Source: Paenibacillus xerothermodurans
Lineage (GTDB): Bacteria > Bacillota > Bacilli > Paenibacillales > NBRC-103111
Direction of reading: 5' to 3'
DNA: 64,000 nucleotides
Assembly (NCBI RefSeq): GCF_002220865.2
Contig: NZ_NHRJ02000009.1
Location: 62,278 to 126,277 of the forward strand
The notes under the pieces were generated by a model. That model did no database searches. It was given only the letters and a program-made list of their open reading frames with translations, and was not told where the DNA came from. This document shows, one piece after another, positions 26,945 to 35,588 of the stretch (within the stretch, counting starts at the first letter, position 1; each line of letters starts with the position of its first letter). The position numbers and the translations under genes are program-made.

Positions 26945-28228
26945 CTGAAAACAACGCTGTTGTACGGCCAGCATGGTCTTTCTATCGAGGTGCCGGATCA
27001 TGCGGTGCTGGTCGAGCCCCATGATATCCCCGGCATCAAGCACGAGGAACAGGCGGTTATTGAGGCTCTGCGTAACCCAATCGGCAGCCCGGCTCTTCGC
27101 AGCATGGTGAAAGCCACGGACCGAGTAGCGATAGTGATCAGCGACATCACACGGCCCACACCGAACCACAAGCTCGTCCCATGGATTATACAGGAGCTCG
27201 GCCACGTACCGTTGGAGCAAATCACCATTATTAACGGCACCGGCACACATCGTGACCAAACCCGGGAAGAATTCGTGCAAATGTTAGGGAGCTGGGTCGT
27301 AGAAAATGTCCGGGTGATCAATCACCACTGTCAAAATGCGCAGGAGCTTGTTAAGGTGGGGGACAGCCGGTTTGGCTGTGAGGCATATTTGAACAAAGAA
27401 TATGTCGAAGCCGACTTCCGCATCGTTACCGGCTTTATTGAACCGCACTTCTTCGCCGGGTTTTCCGGAGGGTGCAAAGGAATCATGCCGGGCATAGCCG
27501 GGCTTGATACGATCATGTCGTTCCATAATGCCCGGATGATCGGAAATCCTCTGTCTACCTGGGGCAATATGGTGAATAACCCGCTGCAGGAGATGGCACG
27601 TGAAATTAACCTCATGTGCAAGCCCGAATTTTTGTTAAACGTGACCTTAAACGGAAAAAAGGAGATCACCGGCGTCTTCGCCGGCGAGCTCTTCGCTGCA
27701 CATGCCGAGGGCTGCGCCTTTGCCAAAGAGCACGCCATGGTCAGGTGCGAGGAGCGGTTTGATGTCGTGATCACATCAAATTCAGGATATCCCCTTGACC
27801 AGAACCTGTATCAAGCGGTCAAAGGCATGAGCGCCGCACACCAAATCGTCAAGCAGGGAGGTGCTATTCTCTGTGCAGCCGAATGCTCGGACGGCATCCC
27901 GAATCACGGCAACTATGCAAAAATCCTCCGGAGCGCCGACACGCCGCAGCAGCTGCTCGCTATGATCGAGGATCCGTCCTACCAGATGTTTGACCAGTGG
28001 CAGGTGCAGAAGCAAGCAGTTATCCAAACCTGGGCCGACGTGTATGTGCAATCGAGTTTACCGGATGAAGAAATCCGCAGCGCGATGCTAAAGCCAATGC
28101 ACGATATAACCGATAAGCTAAAGGAACTGCAGCACATCTATGGGGAAAACATGTCCGTGGCGGTGCTCCCTCAAGGCCCGCTGACGATTCCCTATGTGGA
28201 CGAAAAACAGCCTATCCCCAGCGTCTAA
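26945..28228 (+). CDS. larA: LarA-family nickel-dependent 2-hydroxyacid racemase/epimerase
   Basis: Member of the lactate racemase family (427 residues), which use a nickel-pincer nucleotide cofactor. SDITRPTPN, the PHFFAGFSGGCKGIMPGIAG block (with the His and Lys that bind the cofactor) and TSNSGYPLDQNLYQAVKGMSAA are all present. I place the start at a CTG at 26945, not the TTG at 26960. AGGAG ends nine bases before the CTG, and this gives the family's normal beginning (M-K-T-T-L-x-Y-G). The family includes malate, phenyllactate and gluconate epimerases; next to glycerate kinase a substrate such as glycerate or an aldonate is more likely than lactate. The cofactor genes larB, larC and larE are not in view. 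Confidence 0.9.
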   Translation: MKTTLLYGQHGLSIEVPDHAVLVEPHDIPGIKHEEQAVIEALRNPIGSPALRSMVKATDRVAIVISDITRPTPNHKLVPWIIQELGHVPLEQITIINGTGTHRDQTREEFVQMLGSWVVENVRVINHHCQNAQELVKVGDSRFGCEAYLNKEYVEADFRIVTGFIEPHFFAGFSGGCKGIMPGIAGLDTIMSFHNARMIGNPLSTWGNMVNNPLQEMAREINLMCKPEFLLNVTLNGKKEITGVFAGELFAAHAEGCAFAKEHAMVRCEERFDVVITSNSGYPLDQNLYQAVKGMSAAHQIVKQGGAILCAAECSDGIPNHGNYAKILRSADTPQQLLAMIEDPSYQMFDQWQVQKQAVIQTWADVYVQSSLPDEEIRSAMLKPMHDITDKLKELQHIYGENMSVAVLPQGPLTIPYVDEKQPIPSV

Positions 28229-28230
28229 GC

Positions 28231-28280
28231 GAAAAAAGCTGTCCCCCAGTGGATATTCACCTGGAGGACAGCTTTCGTTT
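28231..28280. terminator. Bidirectional terminator between larA and the reductase gene
   Basis: A long stem, aaagctgtcc...ccag (28235-28249) against ctgg...ggacagcttt (28261-28275), flanked by A on the left and T on the right, so it can serve both converging genes. Confidence 0.85.
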
Positions 28281-29161
28281 TATTTATCTATTACCTTATA
28301 TAAGGCCTGTGTCCCGCTGTTTTCTTCGCCCATAGCGGCCAGCTGTTCATACAAAGACTTAGCCAATGCCAGTCCGGGCGTGTCCAGTTTCATCTCTGCT
28401 GCCGACTGCAGGGCAATGCCCATATCTTTGATGAAGTGCTTCACGTAGAAGCCTGGGGCGAAGTTGCCTGCGATGATGCGAGGTGCCAGATTGCTCAGCG
28501 ACCAGCTGCCGGCAGCTCCTGTTTCGATACTCTTTAGCACGGTGGTCGGGTCCAGTCCCGCCTTTCTAGCATAGACCAATGCTTCGCACACGCCGATCAT
28601 GTTACTGGCAATCGCGATCTGGTTACACATCTTGGTATGCTGGCCGGCACCCGCTTCACCTTGATACACAATATTGGTTCCCATAAATTCCAACAAAGGC
28701 AGCACCTTGTCAAAAACATCACGGTCACCGCCAACCATAATAGAAAGCCGCGCCTCCTTGGCACCCACATCCCCACCCGATACCGGAGCGTCAAGAGAAT
28801 ACATTTGCCGTTCGCGTGCCGCATCATAGATACGTCTAGCAAGAGCGGGACTCGACGTGGTCATGTCGATCAGATAGCTGTTAGGCTTGGCATTGCCTAA
28901 AATCCCTTGCTCACCCAAGTATACTTCCTCGACGTCTCGTGGAAAGCCCACCATGGTGATAATGACATTGCAGTGCCGAGCCAGCTCACCTGGTGAGTCC
29001 TGCCACTGCGCACCCTTTTCGATGAGATCTTCCGCCTTAGCCTTGGTTCGGTTATACACGTGCACCTGATAGCCGGCACTGAGAAAATGTCCCGCCATAT
29101 TTTTTCCCATCACGCCTGTTCCTACAAATCCAACCACAGTCTGATCTTTGTTGAACTCCAT
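28280..29161 (-). CDS. NAD(P)-dependent beta-hydroxyacid dehydrogenase (tartronate semialdehyde reductase-like)
   Basis: Enzyme of the 3-hydroxyisobutyrate dehydrogenase / 6-phosphogluconate dehydrogenase-like family. It has the Rossmann motif VGFVGTGVMGKNMAGH, the substrate motif DAPVSGGDVGAKEARL, and GAGQHTKMCNQI with the catalytic Lys. A GarR-like function (tartronate semialdehyde to D-glycerate) would fit the adjoining glycerate kinase, though the gene converges on that operon rather than belonging to it. I start at the ATG at 29161, preceded by AAAGGTGG; two upstream ATGs are less well placed. Confidence 0.88.
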   Translation of the reverse strand: MEFNKDQTVVGFVGTGVMGKNMAGHFLSAGYQVHVYNRTKAKAEDLIEKGAQWQDSPGELARHCNVIITMVGFPRDVEEVYLGEQGILGNAKPNSYLIDMTTSSPALARRIYDAARERQMYSLDAPVSGGDVGAKEARLSIMVGGDRDVFDKVLPLLEFMGTNIVYQGEAGAGQHTKMCNQIAIASNMIGVCEALVYARKAGLDPTTVLKSIETGAAGSWSLSNLAPRIIAGNFAPGFYVKHFIKDMGIALQSAAEMKLDTPGLALAKSLYEQLAAMGEENSGTQALYKVIDK

Positions 29162-29244
29162 CTTTCCGCCACCTTTCATGAGCTTCCCCATCTAAATACA
29201 GAAAATGAATGCAGTCCCCGCAGTACCCTCTAGTTGTCCTCCTC

Positions 29245-29273
29245 AGTATACCAAGTTTAACCTGGCAAGTTAA
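29245..29273 (-). promoter_or_regulatory. Possible promoter of the beta-hydroxyacid dehydrogenase gene
   Basis: Minus-strand TATACT (29245-29250) with a poor TTAACT 17 bases upstream (29268-29273). The -35 overlaps an inverted repeat TTAAC-n7-GTTAA, which could be an operator. Confidence 0.35.
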
Positions 29274-29386
29274 GAATACGGCCCCCGTTATGTGTAAAAA
29301 AATATGGTCTCAGCGGAAATCCAAACGATGAACTTGAGGCCATGCCGAGTGGAGCTTGGCCCACGTGCTATACGAGGGCACACCCC

Positions 29387-30420
29387 CTATTCCGCGTGCG
29401 AGCCCCCAAGCTCAAATGCCTCAGCGAGAAGCCTGTATGATTTGAGCTTTGTGCCAAAATCATGAATGAGCGTGACAACCATCATCTCCGATGCATTGTA
29501 TCGCTCGCTCATATCCAGCATCTGGGTTTTGACCTGTTCCGGTGTTCCGACGATCATCCGTGTGCGGTTCGCCTCAATCCGGTGGCGATCGTAATCGGTG
29601 TACGGATAACGAGCTGCTTTGCCGACCGAGGGAAAGCCCTGCTGGTTCATGCCTCTGCCTTTCTCCAGCAGCAGCAGCGACAAGTCCAGGCTGGAAGCAG
29701 CTGCGTCCGCCTCCTGTTCCGTCTCAGCGCAGATGGCGAAAACGGCCACGATCGACTTGGGTTCGTCACCCAACATCGACGGGCGGAAATTCTGTTGGTA
29801 CCAGCGCATCGCCTCCGCCCCGCCGAAACCATTGATGAAGTGGGCGAAGGCAAATCCGGCCCCTCTGTGCACGCCGCCAATCTGGCGCTTTCATCGCTGG
29901 AGCCGAGCAGCCATACTTCAGGCGCAGTTGGCACCATAGGCGTGGCGCGCAGGCCGGCAAACCGATGGTTCTCATCGGCGGCGTCATGCAAATAGGCGGC
30001 CAAGTCCGGCAGTTGATCAGGATAACGATCCATTCCCAGAGCGCTGTTTCCCTCCTGCAATGCCCGGGTGGCAAGCGGCATCCCTCCCGGGGCGCGCCCT
30101 ACTCCCAGATCTATTCGACCTGGGTATAGACCTTCCAACAGACGGAAGTTCTCTGCTACTTTGTAAGGACTGTAATGGGGCAGCATCACGCCGCCGGAGC
30201 CGATACGTATCTTCGATGTTTTAGCACCGAGATGCGAAATGAGCACCTCCGGACTTGATCCGGCCAGGTGCTTGGTAAAGTGGTGTTCAGACACCCAAAA
30301 CCGGTGATAACCCAGCCGTTCAGCCTCCTGAGCCAGCCGGGCTGTATTCGCCAACGCCTCTACCGCGTCGCTGCCCTCCGAAATGGGGGATTGGTCCAGT
30401 ACGCTGAGTTTCAATGCCAT
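29387..30420 (-). pseudogene. LLM-class flavin-dependent monooxygenase, frameshifted
   Basis: A bacterial luciferase-like protein of the short MsnO8/YceB type. The 5' part runs from about 30420 (SVLDQSPISEG, RFWVSEHHFTKHLAGSSPEV, SGGVMLPHYSPYKVAE, DLGVGRAPGG) to LLGSSDESARLA. The 3' part continues in another frame as GAGFAFAHFINGFGG to ...GGSHAE. Adding one G to the run of four at 29860-29863 restores a continuous frame with the expected ARLAACTEGAGFAFAHFI. The gene is either a recent pseudogene or has a homopolymer sequencing error. The start is uncertain (ATG 30420 or TTG 30435). Confidence 0.85.
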
Positions 30421-30551
30421 CCCTCCATGTTTCAAACTGTATCGTTCACACTTTTACTGCTTAACGCTCTTGGGCTCTTATGAATAAAACTGTTCCAGAA
30501 GGCTCTGCCGCTCCTGTCCCCTTTGTCATAATACCACAGCTATATCGGGAC

Positions 30552-30588
30552 AAAAAAAGCAGATCCCTCTCCGAGAAAGGAATCTGCT
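30552..30588 (-). terminator. Intrinsic terminator after the DUF1540 gene
   Basis: Imperfect long stem (agcagat at 30559-30565 with atctgct at 30582-30588, further pairs inside), followed on the minus strand by seven T. Confidence 0.8.
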
Positions 30589-30617
30589 CGTTTCCGCTTG
30601 GCGGTGGACAGCATGCC

Positions 30618-30839
30618 TTAATGAGTCTTTCGTTCCTCAAATGTTTGGCAACAGGTGTCGGTGACCCCGGCGGCGGTATCCTTGTGACGGCTATCGTAAC
30701 CCTCCCCGCCTTTGTGCTCCGGCTGTGATTTACCCGCGTGGGCGTTCACCTCGATCATAATAACTTCTGCGTGGCAGTTATTGCCCGGCTCCCAGTATTC
30801 GCAGTTGGCAATACTGCATTTTACCATAGGATTTTCCAT
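30618..30839 (-). CDS. DUF1540 small cysteine-containing protein
   Basis: A 73-residue protein of the DUF1540 type. The pattern VKCSIANCEYWEPGNNCHAE contains three of the family's cysteines and a fourth pair lies in DTCCQTF, suggesting metal binding. Relatives are common in spore formers; their function is unknown. The ATG at 30839 has GTGAGGTGAT upstream. Longer in-frame upstream sequence has no site and looks non-coding. Confidence 0.8.
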   Translation of the reverse strand: MENPMVKCSIANCEYWEPGNNCHAEVIMIEVNAHAGKSQPEHKGGEGYDSRHKDTAAGVTDTCCQTFEERKTH

Positions 30840-31024
30840 TATTATCACCTCACGTGACCCTGTTCTACTTTCGCCTAACCACTTCAGAACGCCCAGAGTG
30901 CTATCCTTCCGCTGTGACGAATGTGTAGACGATGGTACACGGAGGCGTGCTTCGACCGCTTGGTCCATTGCAGCGGATGTTGCTGTTAATATGTACTCCG
31001 GTTCGCCCCGGTCAGACGGTCCGG

Positions 31025-31324
31025 CTATGCCCCCCATGTATAATCGAAAACAAAGACATCGGCAAAATGATGCCGGATACCATCAATCGTCGACGTGTGC
31101 AGTAGATGCGGCAAATAGGAGTCCAGTGCAGCCCGATCTTGAAAGCCTATCCGCATGCCAACTTCAAATCCTTTGCTTTTTCCCTCTGCAGAATGATTCA
31201 AACCTGCCGAGAACTCGGTAATGCCGGGTATCTCCTTTAATTTGTGCAGTGTGCTGATAATGTGCTGTTTGTCTTGTTCCGATGTGCTCTCATGCAGCTT
31301 GAAAAAGACCAGATGCTCGACCAT
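31025..31324 (-). CDS. Dabb family protein (stress-responsive alpha/beta barrel)
   Basis: A 99-residue dimeric ferredoxin-like protein (PF07876). It opens with the typical MVEHLVFFKLHE and ends VFVFDYTWGA, with LKEIPGITEFSAGLN in the middle. The start at 31324 has GGAGGAG; 21 upstream in-frame residues do not belong to the family. In bacteria the role is not settled. Confidence 0.85.
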   Translation of the reverse strand: MVEHLVFFKLHESTSEQDKQHIISTLHKLKEIPGITEFSAGLNHSAEGKSKGFEVGMRIGFQDRAALDSYLPHLLHTSTIDGIRHHFADVFVFDYTWGA

Positions 31325-31459
31325 ATTGAACTCCTCCACTTTCGTTGTGGTTTTGAAAGCGTATACTTCCATGCCATATTGTACCACACGGCAACTGCAC
31401 GACTCTACCAGTAAACTGAGAGAACCACCGGTCGCGTGGGCGCGCCATTCCTAAACAAC

Positions 31460-31503
31460 AAAAGGGATGCCCCGGATCTGAAGTCAGATGCCAGTCACAT
31501 CCC
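31460..31503 (-). terminator. Terminator after the SDR gene at 31.6 kb
   Basis: Two-part stem (gggatg/catccc outside, atctga/tcagat inside) followed on the minus strand by TTTTGTTGTTT. Confidence 0.75.
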
Positions 31504-31571
31504 CATTGTCGTGCGATGCTCATCGTTGTGCAAACAGCGGCATATACGTCGATTCCGCCCGCACAAGGCAA

Positions 31572-32444
31572 TTAGCCGTTAACGATATCTCCGCCGTTAA
31601 TGTGAAGGAACTGCCCGGACACGTAGGAGGAGTCGTCCGAAGCCAGGAACACGTAAGCCGGCCCCAGCTCCTCCGGCTGACCAGGCCGTTTCATCGGCGT
31701 GTTGGCGCCGAATTTGGATACCTTCTCCGCGTCGAACGTGGATGGAATCAACGGCGTCCAAATTGGGCCAGGCGCTACACCGTTGACCCGAATCCCCTTT
31801 TCCGCCAAATTCATGGACAAAGAACGGGTAAACGCAACGATTGCACCTTTGGTGGACGAGTAGTCCAGCAGCGTCGGATTTCCCTTGTAAGCGGTGATCG
31901 AAGCGGTATTGATGATCACAGACCCTTCCTTCAAATGCGGCAGAGCGGCCTTCGTCAAGTAAAACATAGAGAAGATATTCGTCCGAAAAGTCTTCTCCAG
32001 CTGCTCCTGAGTGATGTCCTCAATGCTCTGCTGAGGATGCTGTTCCGCCGCATTATTCACCAGAATATCAAGCTTGCCGAACTTCTCGATGGTTTGCTTA
32101 ACAGCTCGCTGACAAAACTCTTCATCGCCGATGTCACCGGCAATCAGAAGGCATTGGCGACCCTGCTCCTCGATTAAACGTGCTGTCTCCTGTGCATCCT
32201 TATCCTCGTTGAGATACACAATCGCGAGATCCGCTCCCTCGGCCGCATAGCACACAGCGGCAGCCTTACCGATGCCGCTGTCACCTCCGGTGATGATAGC
32301 GATTTTGCCTTGCAGCTTACCGCTGCCCTTATACTTACGGTCAACTGTGTCAGGCTGTGGATTCATCTGGGTTTCCACGCCCGGCTGACGATCCTGATGC
32401 TGTGGAGGTAACGTTTGCTGTGTACCCTTTTGCGCTGTACTCAT
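31572..32444 (-). CDS. SDR family oxidoreductase (general-stress type, YhdF/GsiB-group like)
   Basis: Short-chain dehydrogenase of 290 residues. A polar N-terminal extension rich in Gln and Pro (QQTLPPQHQDRQPG) is typical of the YhdF/YhxC stress dehydrogenases. The cofactor motif is TGGDSGIGKAAA, with NNAAEQH, INTASITAY and YSSTKGA (catalytic Tyr and Lys). The close ends with GQFLHINGG. SD GAAAGGAG. It lies just downstream of a YdaT-like gene on the same strand, so both may belong to a stress unit. Confidence 0.92.
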   Translation of the reverse strand: MSTAQKGTQQTLPPQHQDRQPGVETQMNPQPDTVDRKYKGSGKLQGKIAIITGGDSGIGKAAAVCYAAEGADLAIVYLNEDKDAQETARLIEEQGRQCLLIAGDIGDEEFCQRAVKQTIEKFGKLDILVNNAAEQHPQQSIEDITQEQLEKTFRTNIFSMFYLTKAALPHLKEGSVIINTASITAYKGNPTLLDYSSTKGAIVAFTRSLSMNLAEKGIRVNGVAPGPIWTPLIPSTFDAEKVSKFGANTPMKRPGQPEELGPAYVFLASDDSSYVSGQFLHINGGDIVNG

Positions 32445-32500
32445 TTGTGCTTCTCTCCTTTCGATATAAGCCGGTTGACCAGCTTTGATGCTGTCGTGTG

Positions 32501-32905
32501 CTACGAATAATTATGTGACGTTTCCACAGTGCCATCCTTGCGGTGGACTATCGCGCTTGTATTCGCGTCAGATGCCCATTTCTTCGCTGACTCCACTGCT
32601 TCCGCTTTGGTCTCTGCTTTGAACCGGGCTGGCTTCTGCCCCTCTTCCTTGACAGCCCATCCGTCCCCATTGGGAACCACATGGATTCTACTGCCACCGG
32701 TCACCGCTTGAGGCTTATTGCTGCTTGGCTCATGTCTCGGATGATCCTCATCCCATTCCTTTGCTTTCGCTGTTGCAATCGCGATGGCACGGCCTTCGTC
32801 ATAACCGTCGCCCAGCAGGGCATTGGCTATTTCAATGGCCTTGTCTCTCACGCGGGGTTCTAAGTTCTTCATGGACACGGGATAGTCGTTCTTGTTCCAC
32901 GGCAC
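32501..32905 (-). CDS. YdaT-like protein with DUF2188 domain
   Basis: A 134-residue protein. The N-terminal part (MPWNKNDYPVSMKNLEPRVR, then IANALL..GYDEGRAIAIATAKAKEW) matches YdaT/ChaB-like proteins. The C-terminal half is a DUF2188 domain (HVVPNGDGWAVKEEG...FKAETKAEAVESAKKWA...VHRKDGTVE). The start is GTG with AGAGGAGGG. YdaT is a general stress protein in Bacillus; the biochemical role is unknown. Confidence 0.82.
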   Translation of the reverse strand: MPWNKNDYPVSMKNLEPRVRDKAIEIANALLGDGYDEGRAIAIATAKAKEWDEDHPRHEPSSNKPQAVTGGSRIHVVPNGDGWAVKEEGQKPARFKAETKAEAVESAKKWASDANTSAIVHRKDGTVETSHNYS

Positions 32906-33131
32906 GTATCAAACCCTCCTCTCGAGATAGCCTTACGCTACATACTTAGCCATATGACCCGAGTTTTAAACAAGCCGAAAATATTTCTGGACAGGCATTT
33001 ATGTTACTATTTCCCAACTTGATGCAAATATGTCCAAAGCCTATTTTATTTGGTCAAGTACCCCGGTACTACAACAGCACATACAATGTGGATGTGGTAA
33101 TCATTCAGAACCTGAGAGGAGCTCTTGCTTA

Positions 33132-33407
33132 ATGGCTTACAATCCTTACCAATATGGCCAAAGTCCATATGGCGCTTACACGGATCCTTTTCAACAGTAT
33201 CCGTCATATCAGCAATATCAGCAATATCAGCAGTATCCTCAGTACCAACAGCAGCAGCAATATCAACCGTATGGGCAATATGGGCAGCAGTACCCCCAAA
33301 CTTACGGCGGTTACTCCGCACCATATCAGCCTTATCAGCAATATCCGCAAGCTGCCGCTGTTCCCTTTGATGGAGCATTTCGCGGAGGAAGCAAACCGTC
33401 TAAGTAA
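33132..33407 (+). CDS. Gln/Tyr-rich low-complexity protein, possible spore coat component
   Basis: A 91-residue protein made almost wholly of Q, Y, P, G and S, with a run of short units such as YQQYQQYPQYQQ. This is a prion- or amyloid-like composition seen in some spore coat and exosporium proteins. The ATG at 33132 is preceded by GAGAGGAG about 12 bases away. A CATACAAT at about 33086, which resembles a sporulation sigma E type -10, lies upstream. The next gene is CotD-like, which supports a coat role. The assignment is inference. Confidence 0.6.
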   Translation: MAYNPYQYGQSPYGAYTDPFQQYPSYQQYQQYQQYPQYQQQQQYQPYGQYGQQYPQTYGGYSAPYQPYQQYPQAAAVPFDGAFRGGSKPSK

Positions 33408-33687
33408 TCACGCGCACTGATACTGCGTTTCCCGTGAACATAATTACTTCACAGATAACGCGAAAAAGGTCCGGCGGTCCATGCAAGACTCCTTGCGGGG
33501 CGTTGCTCTCCGCAATAGCATACTTGGATCGCTCGGACCCGGCTGGCATCAGAGCACTGGCCGCCGGGCACCGCGCGAGAGGCGGCTGCACAGATTTTAC
33601 GCGCAGCATGACAGACATACATACGCAATGCTTCGGCTGGACATATACAATAGAGAACCCGAACAACAACAAAAGAGGTGAATAAGG

Positions 33688-33930
33688 ATGTCTTGTCCTA
33701 AATGTCCTGCGAGTCAGGTAATTGATCCGCCGAAAGTGATCTACAAAGACGTGTACCATCCGCAGTTGGTTCAAATCGTCCATCCCATCGAGATCGTAAC
33801 ACGGCATCATTGCATCCCTATCCCACAGCACATCCCCACGGTTGTAGTCAAAGATGAATGCTGCCCTCCTTCGCTTAGTCCCGTAGCACATATCAAAAAA
33901 ATGAAGAAAAAGAGACGCACCAAGCGCTAA
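33688..33930 (+). CDS. CotD-like spore coat protein
   Basis: An 80-residue protein rich in His, Pro, Cys and Val. It has HPQLVQIVHPIEIVTRHHC followed by PIPQHIPTVVVKDECC, and a very basic tail KKMKKKRRTKR. The HP..V.HP and HxP repeats are characteristic of the CotD family of inner-coat proteins. The ATG follows AAAGAGGTGAATAAGG. Upstream, CATATACAATA may be a mother-cell sigma promoter. It ends just before a strong terminator. Confidence 0.65.
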   Translation: MSCPKCPASQVIDPPKVIYKDVYHPQLVQIVHPIEIVTRHHCIPIPQHIPTVVVKDECCPPSLSPVAHIKKMKKKRRTKR

Positions 33931-33940
33931 GAAAACAAAA

Positions 33941-33975
33941 GGCTCCTCCCAATGAGTTGGGAGGAGCTTGTTTGT
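33941..33975 (+). terminator. Intrinsic terminator after the CotD-like gene
   Basis: Perfect 11-bp stem gctcctcccaa/ttgggaggagc (33942-33952 and 33957-33967), tetraloop tgag, then TTGTTTGTT. Confidence 0.9.
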
Positions 33976-34049
33976 TCGGTGTTCGCATGGTCGGCTGCAT
34001 CGATGCTATAACAGCCGCCGCACTGCTCAGCGGACGGTGCACTCACCGC

Positions 34050-34190
34050 CTACTGCCTCTGAAGCTGCTGCTCCAACCACGCATACGACTGGGAGCCATT
34101 GATTTCATGCCCACCTGGAAAAAAATCCGTGTGCTCCTTTTTCATACTGCAAATATCCGTCCGGGTTCCACATGTCAAATGCCCCCGATG
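34050..34190 (-). pseudogene. C-terminal fragment of an alpha/beta-hydrolase-like protein
   Basis: Directly after the stop of the GH105 gene, in the same frame, 46 open codons end at a TAG at 34050. The sequence (ICSMKKEHTDFFPGGHEI then NGSQSYAWLEQQLQRQ) looks like the tail of an esterase or dienelactone-hydrolase-type protein, where the FPGGHE His would be catalytic. No start codon with a ribosome binding site is present, so it is probably a deletion remnant. Confidence 0.4.
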
Positions 34191-35312
34191 TTATTCTACT
34201 GAAGCAGCAGCCTCAATCTCCAGACAAGCCATAACGAATGGCGCAAAGCCTTTCGGATCATCTTTGCGGGTCGGTTCACTAATGTAGTACGAGAACGAAC
34301 CGTCACGGTAAGGGCGGTTGCCCAATCCGGCCACGCTGCATATTTTGTCGAGGTGATATGTACCGTCCGCTTCCTTGCCTACGCAATGTTCCAGCAATCC
34401 CTGGTGGCCGCGTCTGGCCGCCTGAAGCGCATCTTTGCCCAAATAGCCCATACGACAGCCCTTGGCGAGCGCACATGTGAACATTGCCGTGCCGGATGCT
34501 TCGAGGTAATTGCCTTTGCGGGTGCCTTGGTTGAGGACCTGATACCACATGCCCGACTGCTCGTCCTGCACATTTAACAGCGCCTGTACCAGACGGTAGA
34601 AGATACCGATAATTTGACCTCGCTTGGGATGATCGATCGGCAAGAAATCCAGCACATCTACAACAGCCATCACGTACCAACCCACAGCACGCCCCCAAAA
34701 ATGCGGAGAACATCCGGTCTCTTTGTTCGCCCAACGTTCCTCCTTACTTTCGTCCCAGCCGTGGTACAAAAGCCCGGTGTGCGGATCACGGGACACACGC
34801 TCCATCAGCAAAATCTCATTGGCCACATCATCGAACCATTCCGGTTCGTTGAACGTTTTGCCGTAAGCAGCGAGCAACGGCGATGTCATGCAAACGCCAT
34901 CGAGCCACATTTGGAAAGGGTATATTTTCTTGTGCCACAATCCGCCCTCACTCGTTCGCGGGTGCCCCTTCAACTGCGTCACCAGCAAATCCAGCGCCTT
35001 TTTATACTTGGCTTCGCCCGTTTTGTTATACAGCAGAAAAAGCGTTTTGCCCTGGTTTATCATATCCACGTTATACTCGTTCAGATTGTACGTCGCGATA
35101 GATCCGTCCTCTTGAATGAATAAATCCATATTGGTTTTAATGTAATCATAATAGCGTTCGTCGCCGGTCTGCTCGTACATACGCTCCATGGCGGTCATCA
35201 TTGTACCGTTTTCATAATTCCAGCATCTTCTTTTCTGGAAAGGCATATCGGAGACAAGCGGATATCTTTGCATAAATGAATCTGCCATCACGACGGACCA
35301 AACGTCACTCAT
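34191..35312 (-). CDS. Glycoside hydrolase family 88/105 (unsaturated rhamnogalacturonyl hydrolase, YesR/YteR-like)
   Basis: An intracellular (alpha/alpha)6-barrel enzyme of 373 residues that removes unsaturated galacturonate from pectin fragments. The landmarks are WNYENGTMMTAMERMYEQTGD, the HKKIYPFQMWLDGVCM block containing the catalytic Asp, SPHFWGRAVGWYVMAVVDVLD, and YLEASGTAMF. No signal peptide, as in YteR. It stands alone; the rest of a rhamnogalacturonan locus (YesMN, permeases) is not nearby. ATG with AAAGGAGG. Confidence 0.93.
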   Translation of the reverse strand: MSDVWSVVMADSFMQRYPLVSDMPFQKRRCWNYENGTMMTAMERMYEQTGDERYYDYIKTNMDLFIQEDGSIATYNLNEYNVDMINQGKTLFLLYNKTGEAKYKKALDLLVTQLKGHPRTSEGGLWHKKIYPFQMWLDGVCMTSPLLAAYGKTFNEPEWFDDVANEILLMERVSRDPHTGLLYHGWDESKEERWANKETGCSPHFWGRAVGWYVMAVVDVLDFLPIDHPKRGQIIGIFYRLVQALLNVQDEQSGMWYQVLNQGTRKGNYLEASGTAMFTCALAKGCRMGYLGKDALQAARRGHQGLLEHCVGKEADGTYHLDKICSVAGLGNRPYRDGSFSYYISEPTRKDDPKGFAPFVMACLEIEAAASVE

Positions 35313-35588
35313 ATGAATATTCCTCCTTTAATTAGAAAAAGAACACGAATTGCCGGAAAGGCTGAGCTCATGAAACCTGCACGCATCATCGTTACGCCCA
35401 CCGCTATTATTGCGTCAGGCAGCCGTTTCTTTCAATAGACCGTTTTTAACTTCTTGTAGGGCTGCAGAGTATTTTCAGCGTCCCCGAGACTTTTCCCAAT
35501 GCAACAAAAGAAAGTGAACAGCACAGTGCTTGTGCGACCACTTATCACATAAACGCGTCTCACCCTCGTCCTACGCGCACAGTTCAAA

